A stretch of DNA of 64,000 nucleotides from Limnanthes douglasii subsp. nivea (lineage: Eukaryota; Streptophyta; Magnoliopsida; Brassicales; Limnanthaceae), in contig JAUPFV010000004.1 of NCBI GenBank assembly GCA_036936605.1, forward strand, positions 121,322,852 through 121,386,851, given 5' to 3'. This document shows, piece by piece, positions 10,558 through 21,563 of the stretch. Each line of letters starts with the position of its first letter. Positions within the stretch are counted from its first letter, which is position 1. The notes beneath the pieces were generated by a model that saw only the letters and a program-made list of their open reading frames with translations, was not told the DNA's origin and did not search any database. Made by a program: the position numbers and the translations under genes.

Positions 10558-12310
10558 TTATTTTACATAAATATGTTTACTTCTTCCTTGTAGCACAGGA
10601 TTATTGCAGAGTTTGATTGCTGGACTGCTATAACAACATACCGTAGTAGCTTCCATTTGCTTGAACTTGAGTTCTTCAAGAATTCTTCTCAACCAGACAA
10701 TAAATTCAGCTTCTGTAGTTGATAAGGTGACAATTTTTTGCTTCTTAGAAGACCATGACATATCCCCAATGCCCAACATAAAAAACATAGCCTGAAGTGC
10801 TTCTTCTATCATCTTGATCTCCTGCATAATCACTGTCAGTAAAACCAAACAGTTCTAATTTTTCACCCTTCTTGTACAACAACTTAAAATCTCTAGTTCC
10901 TTGCAAATAACGAAGGATTCTCTTGACAGTTAACAAATACATTTATGTTAGATTTTCCATATATCTACTTATTAAACTCACGGAATACATTATATTTGGT
11001 CTTGTTATAGTTAGATACATCAAACTGCCAACAATTTTCTTGTAAAATGTGTTGTCCACCTTCTTTCCTTCGTGATCTTTGTTTAGCTTCAAGCCAAACT
11101 CAGTTGGAGTGCTTACAGGATTTCAATCCTTCATTTGAAAGCTATCCATAACATCTTGCACAAACTTCTTTTGAGATATATAAATCACATTAGTTGATTG
11201 TACTAGTTCTATGCCAAGGAAATAATGGATCATGTCAAGATCGGACATTTCAAATTCAATCATCATGGATTTTTTGAATTATTTAAATATTACACTAACA
11301 TTTCCAGTAAATACGAGATCATCTATACATAAGCAAACAATGAGTAGTTTCCCCTTATCTTCAATCTTAACAAAAAGTGTGTGTTCATATGGATATTTGT
11401 GAAAACCTTCTTTTAAAAAACAATCCTCAATGCGATTATACCAAGCTCGTGGAGCTTGTCTTAATCCATAAAGAGATTTCTTTAATCTATAAAATTTATG
11501 CTCATTTCCAATCTTAATATGACCAAGAAGTTGTTTTACAAATACATGTTCCTCTAAGTTTCCATGCAAAAAATTCTGATTTGACATCTAGCTGAAAAAT
11601 AGGCAAAACATTATGCACTGCCATTGCGATCACCAATCTGATTGTATCATGTCTTGCAACAGGAGAAAAAACTTTGGTATAGTTAATCCCATATTCTTGT
11701 TTATATCCCTTAGCTACCAAACGCGCCTTATACTTTTCAACTTCGCCATTTTCTTTTATTTTTGTTTTAAAGACCCAATTTACACCAATGGTTTTGTGCT
11801 CTTTTGGAAGATCAGTCAACTCCAATGTATCATTTTTTTCAATTGCATTAATTTCATCATTCATCGCCTTCTTCTATTTTTATTCTTTGACAGCTCTTTC
11901 AAAGGATGTAGGATCATAATCTGAAAATCAAGCAAAGTGAGTTACTGGATCACAATTTCAGTTACCTCATAGTCTTACATCCATGCATACCTGTTTCGAA
12001 TACGATGAGGAGATTGAGCTGCTACATCATTAGCTTCTGCTGCTTCATCATTATTTTCAACTACTGTTGGCGAAATTTCAGCAGTTGTTGGAGTTACTTC
12101 TGATGAATTATTTTGGCATAAAGGTTGTTAGATTTGGTTCGTTTTCAGAATCATTGTGAAAGAAAAGAACTTGAGTAGTTTCTTTCTCATTCCAATCCCA
12201 AGTGTTTTCTTCATCAAAGTCAACGTCATGGTTTGTCACAATTTTCTGAGTTAACGAATTAAACACTTTATAAGCTTTGGATGTTTAACTAACACCAAGA
12301 AAAATACATT
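10558..12310 (-). pseudogene. Copia pol remnant: integrase end, reverse transcriptase, RNase H
   Basis: The polyprotein copies element RNA into DNA and degrades the RNA template. From right to left: KGKCIFLGVS near 12290-12310 (end of the integrase region), then RT at 11514-11864 with GVNWVFKTK, YKARLVAKGYKQ, FSPVAR and QLDVKSEF. A frameshift leads to 11279-11587 with FYRLKKSLYGLRQAPRAWYN and CLCIDDLVFTGN, where the catalytic tyrosine is replaced. RNase H at 10558-10942 has DSDYAGDQDDRRSTSGYVF and MSWSSKKQKIVTLSTTEAEF. At least two frameshifts and one internal stop separate the pieces. It is closer to intact than the plus-strand host. Confidence 0.8.
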
Positions 12311-12351
12311 TTCCCTTTTAAATATAAAGTATTCTAATGATAGGGTAAACG

Positions 12352-12540
12352 CATGCCACTTACAATCTATATTTGATATAATAACAATCTACATTTTCTA
12401 TACCATTAATGGTTCTTATATAAGATGCAAAAACCAATTAAAGTCCATGATAAAATTATCGACTATTGAGGCAGAAAATGTTATTACCATCAAGATCATT
12501 ATATAAGTTATTTGGCTTCAAGATATTTCAACGTAAAAGA
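12352..12540 (+). pseudogene. Copia RNase H remnant, resumed after the insertion
   Basis: In one frame the sequence reads NACHLQSIF and then KLSTIEAENVIT, which match the SGACHFLG and ALSTTEAEYIA stretches of Copia RNase H. Their spacing and order fit the part expected right after the RT remnant that ends at 10069. This supports the reading that 10086-12330 is an insertion. Confidence 0.55.
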
Positions 12541-12747
12541 ATATATTAAATATAAAAGCTTTGATTTTGATAAGTAATTAAAAAATATATCTAAACATTT
12601 AAATTTTCGTGAACGATCACACAATGAGGTTGTACAATATTTCACATGTGATATTTTCCCCGATGGATAGTATATGTGACCAAAGTACATACAGATTACA
12701 ATACTTATAACATGAGGAGTGAAACAATTTTGGTTAGCAAGATTATA

Positions 12748-13160
12748 TGTTATGCTTAGATGGAGTGTAATTTTGGATTATAAATGGTTGTTATGATTTA
12801 TATTTATCAAACTATATATATTTAAAATAATAATATTTTTTTAAAATACAAAACGTTAATTAAATAAAATATATTTCCTACACATGATCGAAGTATATTA
12901 TGGAGTACAACATTAAATCTAAAATAACAGTTCGAAATTACAGTCTGACCTAAATAGATCGAAGCAAAATACATAGAATATAAAAAATAAAGTAAATGTA
13001 ATGGCTAGATCCAAAAATATTAAACCATGATAGTTCTGTGGAATAAAAAAATTAGGTCAGCAAGGAAAATGTCAAATCATATAATTTTATAAAAAATATT
13101 GAGTGATGTAAGTCTAGTTAGCTCAAAAAGTCAAGAGTAGCTTCCAAAAAAGAAGAGAAA
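12748..13160 (+). repeat. Putative 3' LTR of decayed Copia
   Basis: Partner of the repeat at 8229. It follows the RNase H remnant by about 200 bp. It shares the ATTAAATAAAA, AAGTATATT/AATATATT and ACATAGAATATAAAAA blocks with the left copy. Confidence 0.5.
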
Positions 13161-13429
13161 AAATTGTACACAACAAAACTGAGCACAAGATTACATGAGC
13201 CAAATAATTTTGGAACCAAAAAATATAAATATTGATTTTTTTATTTTCAATGAAGGATTTTAATTTTAATTTATTTATTTGTTTATTAGAAAAATAAAAT
13301 TAGATTAGATTTTTTAGATAAAAGTTTAGAATTATAAAAGTTATAATGTTTACGATGGATATTTTAATTTTAAAAAAAATATAAGATTTTAATTTTTCTT
13401 AAAATAATATAAATTAGTGTCAGAAGATT
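13161..13429. other. AT-rich spacer
   Basis: About 270 bp of low-complexity AT-rich sequence between the decayed Copia and the CT-rich LINE leader. No gene or motif seen. Confidence 0.6.
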
Positions 13430-14150
13430 TCTGGTGAGAGAATCTCTATTCTCTTAGTAGAAATAACGGCTATATTCTAACGGAACTTTTTGAGTTGGAG
13501 GTCCTCCTGGTCCTTGGACGGCCGACCACCCGTGTGGTGGTCTTCTCATCCCCTTCAATTATGGCATTAATCTCTATTCGAAGACATGAAACAACATATT
13601 TTCCCCTTACACTCAACTCTCTTTTCCTCTTTAATATAATTCCTTATAGGCTCAACACTGGCCTCCCTTGACATACTTTGGATCATTCTCTTGGCCAGAT
13701 GTCTCCCTTCATATGGAGCCAAAACCTGACCACCTCGAGCCATTCATTCCATCTTTGTAAATTACTGCACTGCAAAAAGATATCCAACCTTACAAAAAAC
13801 ATGTTTCATTAACCCTTATTTGTGTTTTCAGACCTAAGTATGCTTCTTCCGTAAACCATACTCTAAATATGGCTATGTTATGCACCCCTCATATCCGTCC
13901 CCTCTTTCTTATGTTTGTCCATTTTGTGTTAGCCTAAGACAGAGTTCTAGTGACAGATTTAATTACAACCCCTTCAGCTACTATCTCATCTTTATTGAAC
14001 AAAACATAATCTTAAAACACTACCTAAATTTATGTTTAAAACAATGGTCTTTTGAAAGTCACCAAAGGTTTTACATGAACTTCCTTAATACTTCTTTATC
14101 CTCCCATAAACCATACAACCTACATCTATTAAGCCATCTTCTTTTGTCCA

Positions 14151-14231
14151 GGTATCCCAGCTGTCCAACCATCTCCATGTGTCTAAGCATCCCAATTATC
14201 CAACCATCTCCACGTGTCTAGGCATCCCAAC
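14151..14231 (+). repeat. 35-bp tandem repeat, about 2.3 copies
   Basis: Units begin at 14151, 14186 and 14221. The shared core is TCCAACCATCTCC followed by AYGTGTCTA and GCATCCCAA. Confidence 0.85.
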
Positions 14232-14620
14232 GGTATACTCTGGTCTCTTCTCTCCGGAGAGAGCTCCAGTCTTCTAATCTGCTCTGGTGTTGTTGCCTCT
14301 GAGTCATAAGCCGCTCACAAGTTCTCCACATTCATGATTCAATGTCAGCCTATCCTCCAACCATCATACCTATCTGTACCCCGCTCTTCTGGGCTATCGC
14401 CCTTCAAAAGTCAACCTTCTTCCACTTAGTATCTCCGGAGACCATGAAGCCTTAATGGTGAAAGCTCTCTCATAAGCCATGCACCACATGAAACCGGGGA
14501 TGGGAACCCGATTCTCTGATATCCTTGGAGCTTTGTTCTATGTCTAAGAGAGGCTTGGAAACATTTCTCATTCTTCTCTATTCTAGTATGCGAGCTCGAC
14601 TGCATCCTCCAAACATCGCA

Positions 14621-14696
<76 letters not shown>
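14621..14696. repeat. Compound CT/TA microsatellite
   Basis: About 11 CT units pass directly into about 27 TA units. Confidence 0.95.
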
Positions 14697-14698
<2 letters not shown>

Positions 14699-15699
14699 TA
14701 AACTACCTTACACTCTGATAATAACAACCCCTCTCATGGCTCCTTCTACTATATTTTAATTGCGGCCATCGTTAACCATCTATTCTCGAAGCTGTACTTC
14801 GCCCTCACTACTGAACCATCGTTTGAACCCTTATCTCTCTATATATCTCCTCTAACCTCGATCACAGACCCAATTTCTCCCAGAATCGATGTGTTTAGAG
14901 TTAGGAATCCTAACCCCAAGTATCTGAAAGATGCTCTAGAATTTCTGTCTCCTGTCATTCCTCCACCACCGAACTCCGTAAAAAACCATAGCTCTACTAA
15001 CTATCCCCTCTCATTTTCGAATCCTCTCTTCGGGCATTGGGAAGTTACTCATGTGAATTTTTAGGAGATGGGCCTCCAAAACTGTAAAATTTTATATACT
15101 CATCCTACTAGGCCTTCTACTCAAGCCTGAATTACTATGACATTTCCTCATCAACTTTTCACCCATCTATTTAGCTCATTTGACCATCACTTAATTGGGC
15201 CTTCAGGCTCACGCTCCCTCTAATTTTTAGTTCACTACAAACTCTCTATAATCACTTAAATATCCTTAAAATGGCCTTTTTCCCACTCAATCAATCCTAC
15301 ACATTTAAACTCCTTATCTTCCGCCTCTAATTATGTACCATCATCTGCACCTCCTTTAAATCACTCTTTGACACACAAATTAGGAGTATCCCGCCCTCTC
15401 ACGATCTCCTCCCACCGCACCTCATTTTTACCTCCCTGTAAGAATGGGGGAAAAGACCCCCATAGAAGGAAATTCAAAGATAATATCTACACCCAACAAC
15501 TTAAGAACCCTAACTTCTTCAATCTCTCACCTTTAGCTTTTACCCTAATTCATTAGAGGCTTCAAACCCAAAAAAATCATCACTCTCTCTCGATCCTCTA
15601 ACTCTCATGCTTCCTCTCATAGATCAAACTCTACCATAAACTCATTATCCTTCATTCCCTCTTCTTCGGCCAACGGGGTTTTGGGAACCACTAAGCCTT

Positions 15700-16370
15700 T
15701 GATACTTCTTGTCTTTGAAGTCCTCTAAAATTATTTCAATGGTAATACTTTGATTATGAACGATGATGTCATCCTTGGCGATTTTTTTTATCCGGCTACT
15801 TCCTTGGGGAATCCCTCAATCTTTGTCAACTCAAGGAATATGTCATTGCCATTTGGAGGAACTTGGTCTTGAGGAATTCAAATGCATTCGTGAGGGATAT
15901 TTATTCTTCAAGTTTAGGTCATAAGAAAATGCTAAGAATATCTTGGAAAAAGATTCATGGAGCTTTTGCCGTACTCTCTTAGTTCTTAAGAAATTGGAAC
16001 CATTATCTATTCTATCTAAAGACCCCATATAAGAGATTCCAATTTGGGTTAAAATATTTAAACACCCCTTGGAACTCTGGAATTTTAAGGCCCTAAGCCG
16101 CATTGGTTCTGTTTTGGGGATCCGTCTTTATGGCGACAAACAGACTGAGCATAAAGACAAACTCAAATTTACACATATCTGTGTCTTGATTAAAGATAGT
16201 ACCTATTTTCCCACCACGATTAAGATCGAGTTCTTGGGTAAAAATACCTCGGTTAGAATCGAATAACAATGTCTTCTGTCTCAATGCTCTAGATGCACCA
16301 TCTTTGGTAAAAATACTGGGGTTTGTATTACATCCTTGCATGTTTCACTCCCTCCCACAATCCATTTTTT
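15700..16370 (+). pseudogene. LINE ORF1 protein (DUF4283-like, zinc knuckle), broken
   Basis: ORF1 proteins of plant L1 elements bind element RNA. Here the sequence reads, across two frames, REGYLFFKF and KNILEKDSWSF near 15880-15960. It continues with IPIWVKIF, LELWNFKALSRIGSVLG and KLKFTHICVLIK near 16035-16200. A degenerate zinc knuckle CSRCTIFGKNTGVC follows near 16285-16330, where the usual GH is GK. Order and spacing match the DUF4283 plus CCHC arrangement of plant LINE and retroelement RNA-binding proteins. Several stops interrupt it. Confidence 0.65.
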
Positions 16371-16544
16371 TTCTATTTAAGCTTCTGCCTAAAGACTCTT
16401 TAGACTGCTACTGTTGAAATTATATATCAACTGGATTCCCTGACGAGTAGATCCACCCCTCATGGAGAGGCCTCTTCTGGTCATTTACCTTTGCCTCCGA
16501 TATGGATACTACCTAACGCTTTGTAAATATTTTATGTTTATCGC

Positions 16545-17265
16545 TTCCTTGAATATACGCGGGTTAAACGACCCCGTCATAAAAAAAATGTTAATAATTT
16601 TATTATGAGTAACAATATATTTGTCATGATCCTTGTTGAAACTAAAGTCTGATCCCATAATATTATCTCTATCATTAGTACTAGATTACACCACCAACCA
16701 TGATCAGACTAATGATAGAGATAATATTATGGGTGTAATCGAGAATATTCATAGTTTTCATGATCCTTGTTAAAACTAAAGTCTCATCCTCATTGGTAAA
16801 ATATGGATAATTTGAAATCCTACTGTTATCACTATCTTTACTATATCCTCATCCCCTTAACATATTCATTGTTATGCGAAACACCTCAATTCCTATATCT
16901 TTTTCCTATTCATCGTTATCTATGTTTTTAATGAAAGCCTAAATAGAAATCTACTTTGGAATATTCTCCAATTCACTTCTTCTCAATTTCACAGCATCCT
17001 TTGGGCCACTCTTTGGAATTTAATGTAATCCACAGTCTGGAGGAACGTCATGGTTCCTCGGAACCTGGTCTTCTATGATTGATGAATTCAATAATTGTTA
17101 TTTTACTTGCAAACTTAGTGACGTTCAATCCACTGGCTCCTTATTTACCTGGCATAGAAAATACCCCTCTTATCTGATCAACTCTAAGATTGGCCATATC
17201 CTAGTTAATAATGACTGGGATAAGGTCTTTCTGGGTTTGTCTACTCACTACGGTTATTACCCTTA
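16545..17265 (+). pseudogene. LINE endonuclease domain, broken
   Basis: The apurinic-type endonuclease nicks target DNA to prime LINE reverse transcription. The N-terminal SLNIRGLNDPVIKK and ILVETKV motifs lie at about 16550-16650, and KIWII with NPTV near 16800. The 63-residue frame at 17075-17266 has LSDVQSTGSLFTWH and INSKIGHILVN, where the usual LDR is altered to IGH. An inverted duplication (16654-16733) sits right after the ETK motif. Frame breaks are numerous. Confidence 0.7.
16654..16733. repeat. 26-bp perfect inverted repeat
   Basis: Arm 16654-16679 (starting CCCATAATATTATCTC) is the exact reverse complement of 16708-16733, with a 28-nt spacer. Right after the second arm, TGTAATC mirrors GATTACACC in the spacer. 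The upstream phrase CATGATCCTTGTTGAAACT recurs, with one change, at 16760. Confidence 0.9.
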
Positions 17266-17269
17266 AGCT

Positions 17270-18300
17270 TGGGAATCTGGACTTAAAAACCTAGAATCTA
17301 GCGACCGTCCTTAAACACCAATGGTATATCATTAACAAAACTTCTAACTATATCTGGAGCGATTGGATTAACTTTAGAAAAATTAAAAACAATAACTTAT
17401 GGGACATCTGTCATGACTCCTCCCCCTCCTGGATTTTGAGGAAAAATTTATCCCTTAGGCCTCTAGCTAGTAATATTTTCACGATGGCTATTAGAAACAA
17501 CAAGAATACCTCATTCTGGTTCGACCCCTGGTTACTTTTTACTTCTCTTATATCTCATTACGGTCACTCAATCATCTGAGATTCAAGTTAGGTAAGAATC
17601 TTAATGTCTTAGACTTTTTATCCGGTATGAGAAACATAAGCAATCTCATGGAAATCCACAAAATTATTCTCTCCTTTCATCCTCAAAGAGTCCTCCTCGA
17701 TGATATCCTCTACTAGATGGCTAAATATGGATCCCCCAAATTCTCGATTAAATACGCTTATAATGTCATATGTACCCCTACCCCTTGTGTCGGATGGACG
17801 AGGTTGGTTTGGAATAAATTAAATATTTTGCGTCATTCTTTCGTTCTCTGGTTAGCCGTCCAGGTAAGCTTACTAGCCACGACAAGATTTTGTCTTAGGG
17901 ATTTAATACTTTCCCTGCTTTCGGTTTTTGCGACTCAATTAATGAAGATCTAATTCATATCCTCTTGACTGTAGCTTCTCCTAGAGCTTGCAGGAAATCG
18001 CTCGTGCAAAACTTGGGGTCCCCTATCACAATAATTCCACCTGGAGCTCATAGATCCTAGAAGCCTCCAATTCCCCCCTTAAAGCTTACATCACTTTTGG
18101 AAAGCTTGGTTTGGTGCTACCATTTACCATATTTGGGGTGAAAGAAACAACATAATATTTGGCTCCCCTCCGAGCCTCGTCTATGTTGTCTCTTTTAGTT
18201 TGCTAGCTGATCTTCGTTTATATTCTTTAGAACAAAGATTGTCAGACATATTTTTCCTCAATCCAACTAACGTAAAGTTTTTTCCATTTGATTTATGTAA
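17270..18300 (+). pseudogene. LINE ORF2 C-terminal region (post-RT, zinc-finger-like)
   Basis: Directly after the endonuclease the sequence reads LGNLDLKNLE, the GGLGIKDL-type motif normally found behind reverse transcriptase. It continues with WILRKNLSLRPLASN and TSFWFDPWL near 17440-17530. The 78-residue frame at 17717-17953 has FSIKYAYNVI, LVWNKLNILRHSFVLWLA and ATTRFCLRDL, the zf-RVT domain. WFGATIYHIWGERNNIIFG near 18105-18160 is the usual LINE C-terminus. The polymerase core that should precede this block is absent. Confidence 0.75.
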
Positions 18301-18530
18301 CAGGATCTTACTACTCCTTTGTTGACCCCTCCATGGTTTTTATTTTTTCCAATTCAGACTGTTGTCCCTCTATTTTCGCGTTATTTCTACTTACTATTGA
18401 CCTTGTTATAGTCTATTTATATCACTCTATTTTTACTCTCCAACTCTAAATCATTCCCCTCTGAGGATGCCATATGCATTTAGAAGAAGATCTTTATCTT
18501 CATTTAATGTATTTGTTTCAACCAAAAAAG

Positions 18531-18699
18531 AAGAAGTAACCTTATATCACTAAGTGACTTTGATGATGCAAATTTTGAATTTCAAAATCAAAATAAAACT
18601 TAAAAACATTTTTACAATATTTTTTTTATTAAAATAAATAAGTTATATTTTTTGCACACGTGTTATTATGAAGCATGAAAGGATGGTGAAAAGACAATG
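18531..18699. other. AT-rich spacer
   Basis: Sequence between the LINE tail and the orphan antisense-type gene. No coding signal. It may hold the left remnant of the element that carried that gene. Confidence 0.5.
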
Positions 18700-18728
18700 T
18701 AAGTGTATGTTGGGATTCAGAAATCCCT

Positions 18729-18737
18729 TCTATAAAT
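18729..18737 (+). promoter_or_regulatory. TATA box of orphan Transposase_28-like gene
   Basis: TCTATAAAT followed 47 bp later by a purine-rich AGAGATAGATATAGAGA leader. The same TATA-to-AGAGAGA arrangement (47-54 bp) precedes the related ORFs at 30433 and 34084. Confidence 0.5.
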
Positions 18738-21240
18738 TCGTTGTTCCTTTTTCATTTTCTCACTTTTCACTGATTCCAGAGATAGATATAGAGAATTAAT
18801 TTTTCTTAGACCACCGTAAAATCTAATTTTCAAAAGATCACCATCGCATAATTTGTTTTTACAAGAATCCTTGCATTCATTCTCTCTTCGGCAATTAGAA
18901 AATATTTTTTGCCATGCATTTGTCATCAGAGTTATCTGTACATATTATTCGAGGTAACTTCTTAATTCCTCAACTTAATTCATTATGTATTTCGTTTTCA
19001 CAATTCCTTTTCGAAATGGTTATCGATAGTTGAGAAAGACGAGCAGAGAAAATTTGTCGCGATTGTAGACGAGGAACCTAACTTTATTACCGAAGTATTT
19101 GACTTTAGAATTGGCGCACAAGGAAAAAACAAGCCAAATTTGTTGGCCCCTTGCTATTTTCGATGCCTTTCCAGCAAGAGATATAGAATCTAACACGCAT
19201 AAGATGATTCCTCTCAAATATGATACACCATTGGAAGAATCTCTTGGGTCTGGAGAAAAGGTTCCCACAAGACCCAAAATAATTCCTACAACTTAGGCTA
19301 CACCTCTAAAGAAATTAATTGGGACTCAAGAAATAATGCTATTTGTCGCTAAAAGTCTAATGTGATTAATTGATGAAAGTTCTCCTTATATCAAAATTAA
19401 GGCAGGGAGTCATAGGAAAACGGAAACAATACCACGAGAAAATTTGATGCCTCCGGTTAACTGGATCTGTAGTTCGAGAGGGTTCCGATGACAAGGTTGA
19501 GGCTCAAAAAGAGAAGAAAAAGAAAAATCTGAAATCGAAGGAAAATAAAAAAAAGGTTGAAGTTTAACCACCATTGAACATATCTAGAGTACTCAAAAAA
19601 AATCTTCGCAGCGTTAATAATCAATACCTTACATCTCTTTATATAATCGAATATAATTACTACTCTGAAACCAAAGAATCAGATCTTCAAATCAGATGAG
19701 GAATTCCATACTTGGTTCATATCTACTTTCTTGAGGTTGGAGATACACCACTATCTGCAAAGAGCCGTAAACTTGTGGTTTATCTTGATGTCTTGAATTG
19801 AGGACTTCAGTTTCCTCTAGACCATTCTATTATTTGGTACTTCAAACTGGTGGACATCTGTCATAGCCAAACAAGTCTAAATAAATGCTTCACCTTTATG
19901 TCATGCATCATTGCTTCTAGGATTTTTGGAATTAAACTTCCCATAGAGAAGTTTATGACTATTATTTTCCTTTCGAGGAACTATGTTATACCTTTTTATT
20001 TCATCACCTTAGGAAATGAGTACAAGGTGGTGGATCATTTCCTAGAAGTAGAAATGGATTGGAAGTAGTAATTATTTTTTGTTAGTGGTTGGTGGAAAAA
20101 TTGTATAGAAATTTTAAAAAGATTGAATCATCGCCGACTTTGTAGGAAGTGGAAGAGTATAAGTGAGTTTGATCTTCTAGTTGAACTTGTCTGAAACTAT
20201 TATTAGTCTTTATTTTTTTGTTAATTTTTTATTTTTCATACAATCTTCTTTTGAAATAATCTCTAAGTCTAAAAAACAACATCTGAAATCTACTAAGAAT
20301 ATTTTCACCAAGCTAAGCAAGTGGGCCAAATAAAATTAGTCGAGCTGTTTCACAACTGTTTTACTCCCGTTAACCACCTGATCTGAAGCCACATTTAGAA
20401 TGAACAAAGAAATTAACCTATCTTCCAAAAAATTAATGACTCACCCTAATCCATGTGAAATTATAGACCAAATGGATGTGCATGGCTCTTTGTTTACCTT
20501 CTAACAAAAAAAGGGCTCATAGAAGGGTAAAAAAGAAAACTTCTGGTGGTCGAGATAAAAAAAATCCAAGAAAGATGCCACGAAATGGAAGAAAAAACCT
20601 ATCCCTTGAAGGTTAACAAGGAGAGAGCCCCTTTTAGTTTCCATCTTAAAGGTCAATAAATAAACATATGAGGTTGCTGATCCAACGACGACCAAGAAAA
20701 AACAAAAAAACCTACCCCTCGAAAAGAAAAAAACCAACATACACCTTTAAGGGTAAAACCGAGAAAAAAGACGAATGAGAAACAAATATTTGGTTTAAAA
20801 AATGAGTTGATGATGGAAAAAACACTGGCCTGTCCTCGGACCAAGTTATTGAAGTTATCGGGGATACTTGAAGCTTCTATCAAGGTTAAAACACTGAAGC
20901 TATCCATTCAGGACTTACAATACTGCCTGACCATCCTAACACTCACACCCCAACAAATAATTACTCATTATTTCAAAGGGAAACCAACAATGGTCAAATT
21001 ATTCAAACCGTAGGTCATTTCAATTGCTCGAAACATATTGATTTTCCATAGCGCTTCAAGATCTTATTGTTCCCATTTCAGAGTTTCAAAAGAAGCAACA
21101 AAGCAAAAAAAAAATTATATAAATAAAGCTAAGGATTTAGTTATGCACCTTGAGAAGTCCACTTTGGCCCTGGTAGAGGACTCTAAGTTTTTTCATAAAA
21201 TATTTTTCGAGATGTGCACAATTTTGTAAATAAAAAATGC
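18730..21240 (+). pseudogene. Orphan antisense-type ORF of Tat Gypsy (Transposase_28-like), broken
   Basis: The core at about 19615-20075 encodes YLTSLYIIEYNYYS, GIPYLVHIYF, GDTPLSAKSRKLVVY and GLQFPLDHSI, then HSQTSLNKC. This aligns without gaps to VALYHISYKYFSPS, GIPSYIDIRF, GEIPLSIKDNELTVY and GLRYPLDPFF in the antisense ORF at 34157-35242. The family resembles Pfam PF04195 (putative gypsy type transposon). Past the core, WK and FFVSGWWK fit the family C-terminus. They are followed by a lysine-rich segment (20500-20790) and a helix-prone segment (20807-21230). One tryptophan codon in the core has become TGA, and other stops and frameshifts are frequent. No Gypsy pol was found next to it, so it is called an orphan. 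Its biochemical function is unknown. Confidence 0.6.
20500..20790 (+). pseudogene. Lysine-rich low-complexity segment of the orphan ORF
   Basis: The plus strand reads as repeated basic blocks such as KKKTSGGRDKKNPRKMPR and KPTPRKEKNQ, with an imperfect internal repetition. Such a tract could be a nuclear or nucleic-acid binding region, but that is inference. It could be the hinge between the Transposase_28-like core and the C-terminal helical part. Confidence 0.4.
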
Positions 21241-21483
21241 ATAACAGTTAAGAATGAACAATGGGCTCTCTTTATCATAAAAAAACTTACAAAGCAAAAC
21301 TCTGTGTTCCACACTGATATGACTAAGATAATGACTGTCATACTGAAAATTCGCAACCCTAAGAAAAAATAATCTAATGATCCATCTAATTTGAATGAAA
21401 CTGAAGAGCTAAAAGAAATTGTCTGAAAGGTTGAAGAAGATAAGAAAAATGTTGTCACGTGGGGAAAATAAGTTAATGAATTT

Positions 21484-21556
21484 TACTATTGTTCTTGGTT
21501 TCCTATTTTAATTTTACTCCATATATCAAGTTATTGGTATGAGTTAATGAATTTCA
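21484..21556 (+). repeat. 5' LTR remnant of Copia
   Basis: The last 70-odd bases of the LTR, ending GTTAATGAATTTCA, match the end of the 3' LTR at 24690 (CCATA, CAAGTTATT and GAGTTAATGAATTTCA). Confidence 0.75.
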
Positions 21557-21563
21557 CAATAAT

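Larger units (their letters stand above)
10086..12330 (-). mobile_element. Truncated Copia element inserted in the older Copia
   Basis: A minus-strand Copia with a 3' LTR (10086-10332), a purine-rich tract, RNase H, reverse transcriptase and the extreme end of integrase. Gag, protease, most of integrase and the 5' LTR are missing. It separates the RT and RNase H remnants of the plus-strand Copia. A 30-bp direct repeat with two mismatches flanks it (10070-10099 and 12322-12351), longer than the 5 bp an integrase would leave. Confidence 0.7.
8229..13160 (+). mobile_element. Highly decayed Copia element, split by a second Copia
   Basis: Two diverged direct repeats of about 400 bp (8229-8640 and 12748-13160) bracket plus-strand Copia pol remnants and are read as its LTRs. 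The internal part up to 10069 contains reverse-transcriptase motifs. The RNase H part resumes at 12352, beyond an inserted minus-strand Copia. Gag, protease and integrase are not recognisable in the 550 bp between the left repeat and reverse transcriptase. This is among the oldest copies in the window. Confidence 0.6.
13430..15690 (+). other. CT-rich leader of LINE (putative 5' UTR)
   Basis: About 2.2 kb with strong pyrimidine bias on the plus strand and no convincing protein. The 113-codon frame at 13880-14221 is a by-product of this bias. It contains a GC-rich hairpin (GACCACC-CGTGT-GGTGGTC, 13524-13542), a 35-bp tandem repeat and a CT/TA microsatellite. It leads without a break into ORF1, which is why it is taken as the LINE leader, though it is unusually long for one. 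Confidence 0.45.
13430..18530 (+). mobile_element. L1-type LINE lacking its reverse transcriptase
   Basis: A plus-strand non-LTR element with a CT-rich leader (13430-15690), ORF1 (15700-16370), endonuclease (16545-17265) and the post-RT C-terminus (17270-18300). It ends in an A-rich tail near 18518-18535 (CAACCAAAAAAGAAGAAG). The whole polymerase core between the endonuclease and the C-terminal region is missing. The 5' boundary was placed where base composition switches from AT-rich to pyrimidine-rich, and it is an inference. Confidence 0.7.

Noticed and set aside
13880..14221. 113-codon plus-strand frame as a gene
   Set aside because: Open because of strong CT bias; serine/proline/leucine-rich without domain, and interrupted by the local 35-bp repeat.
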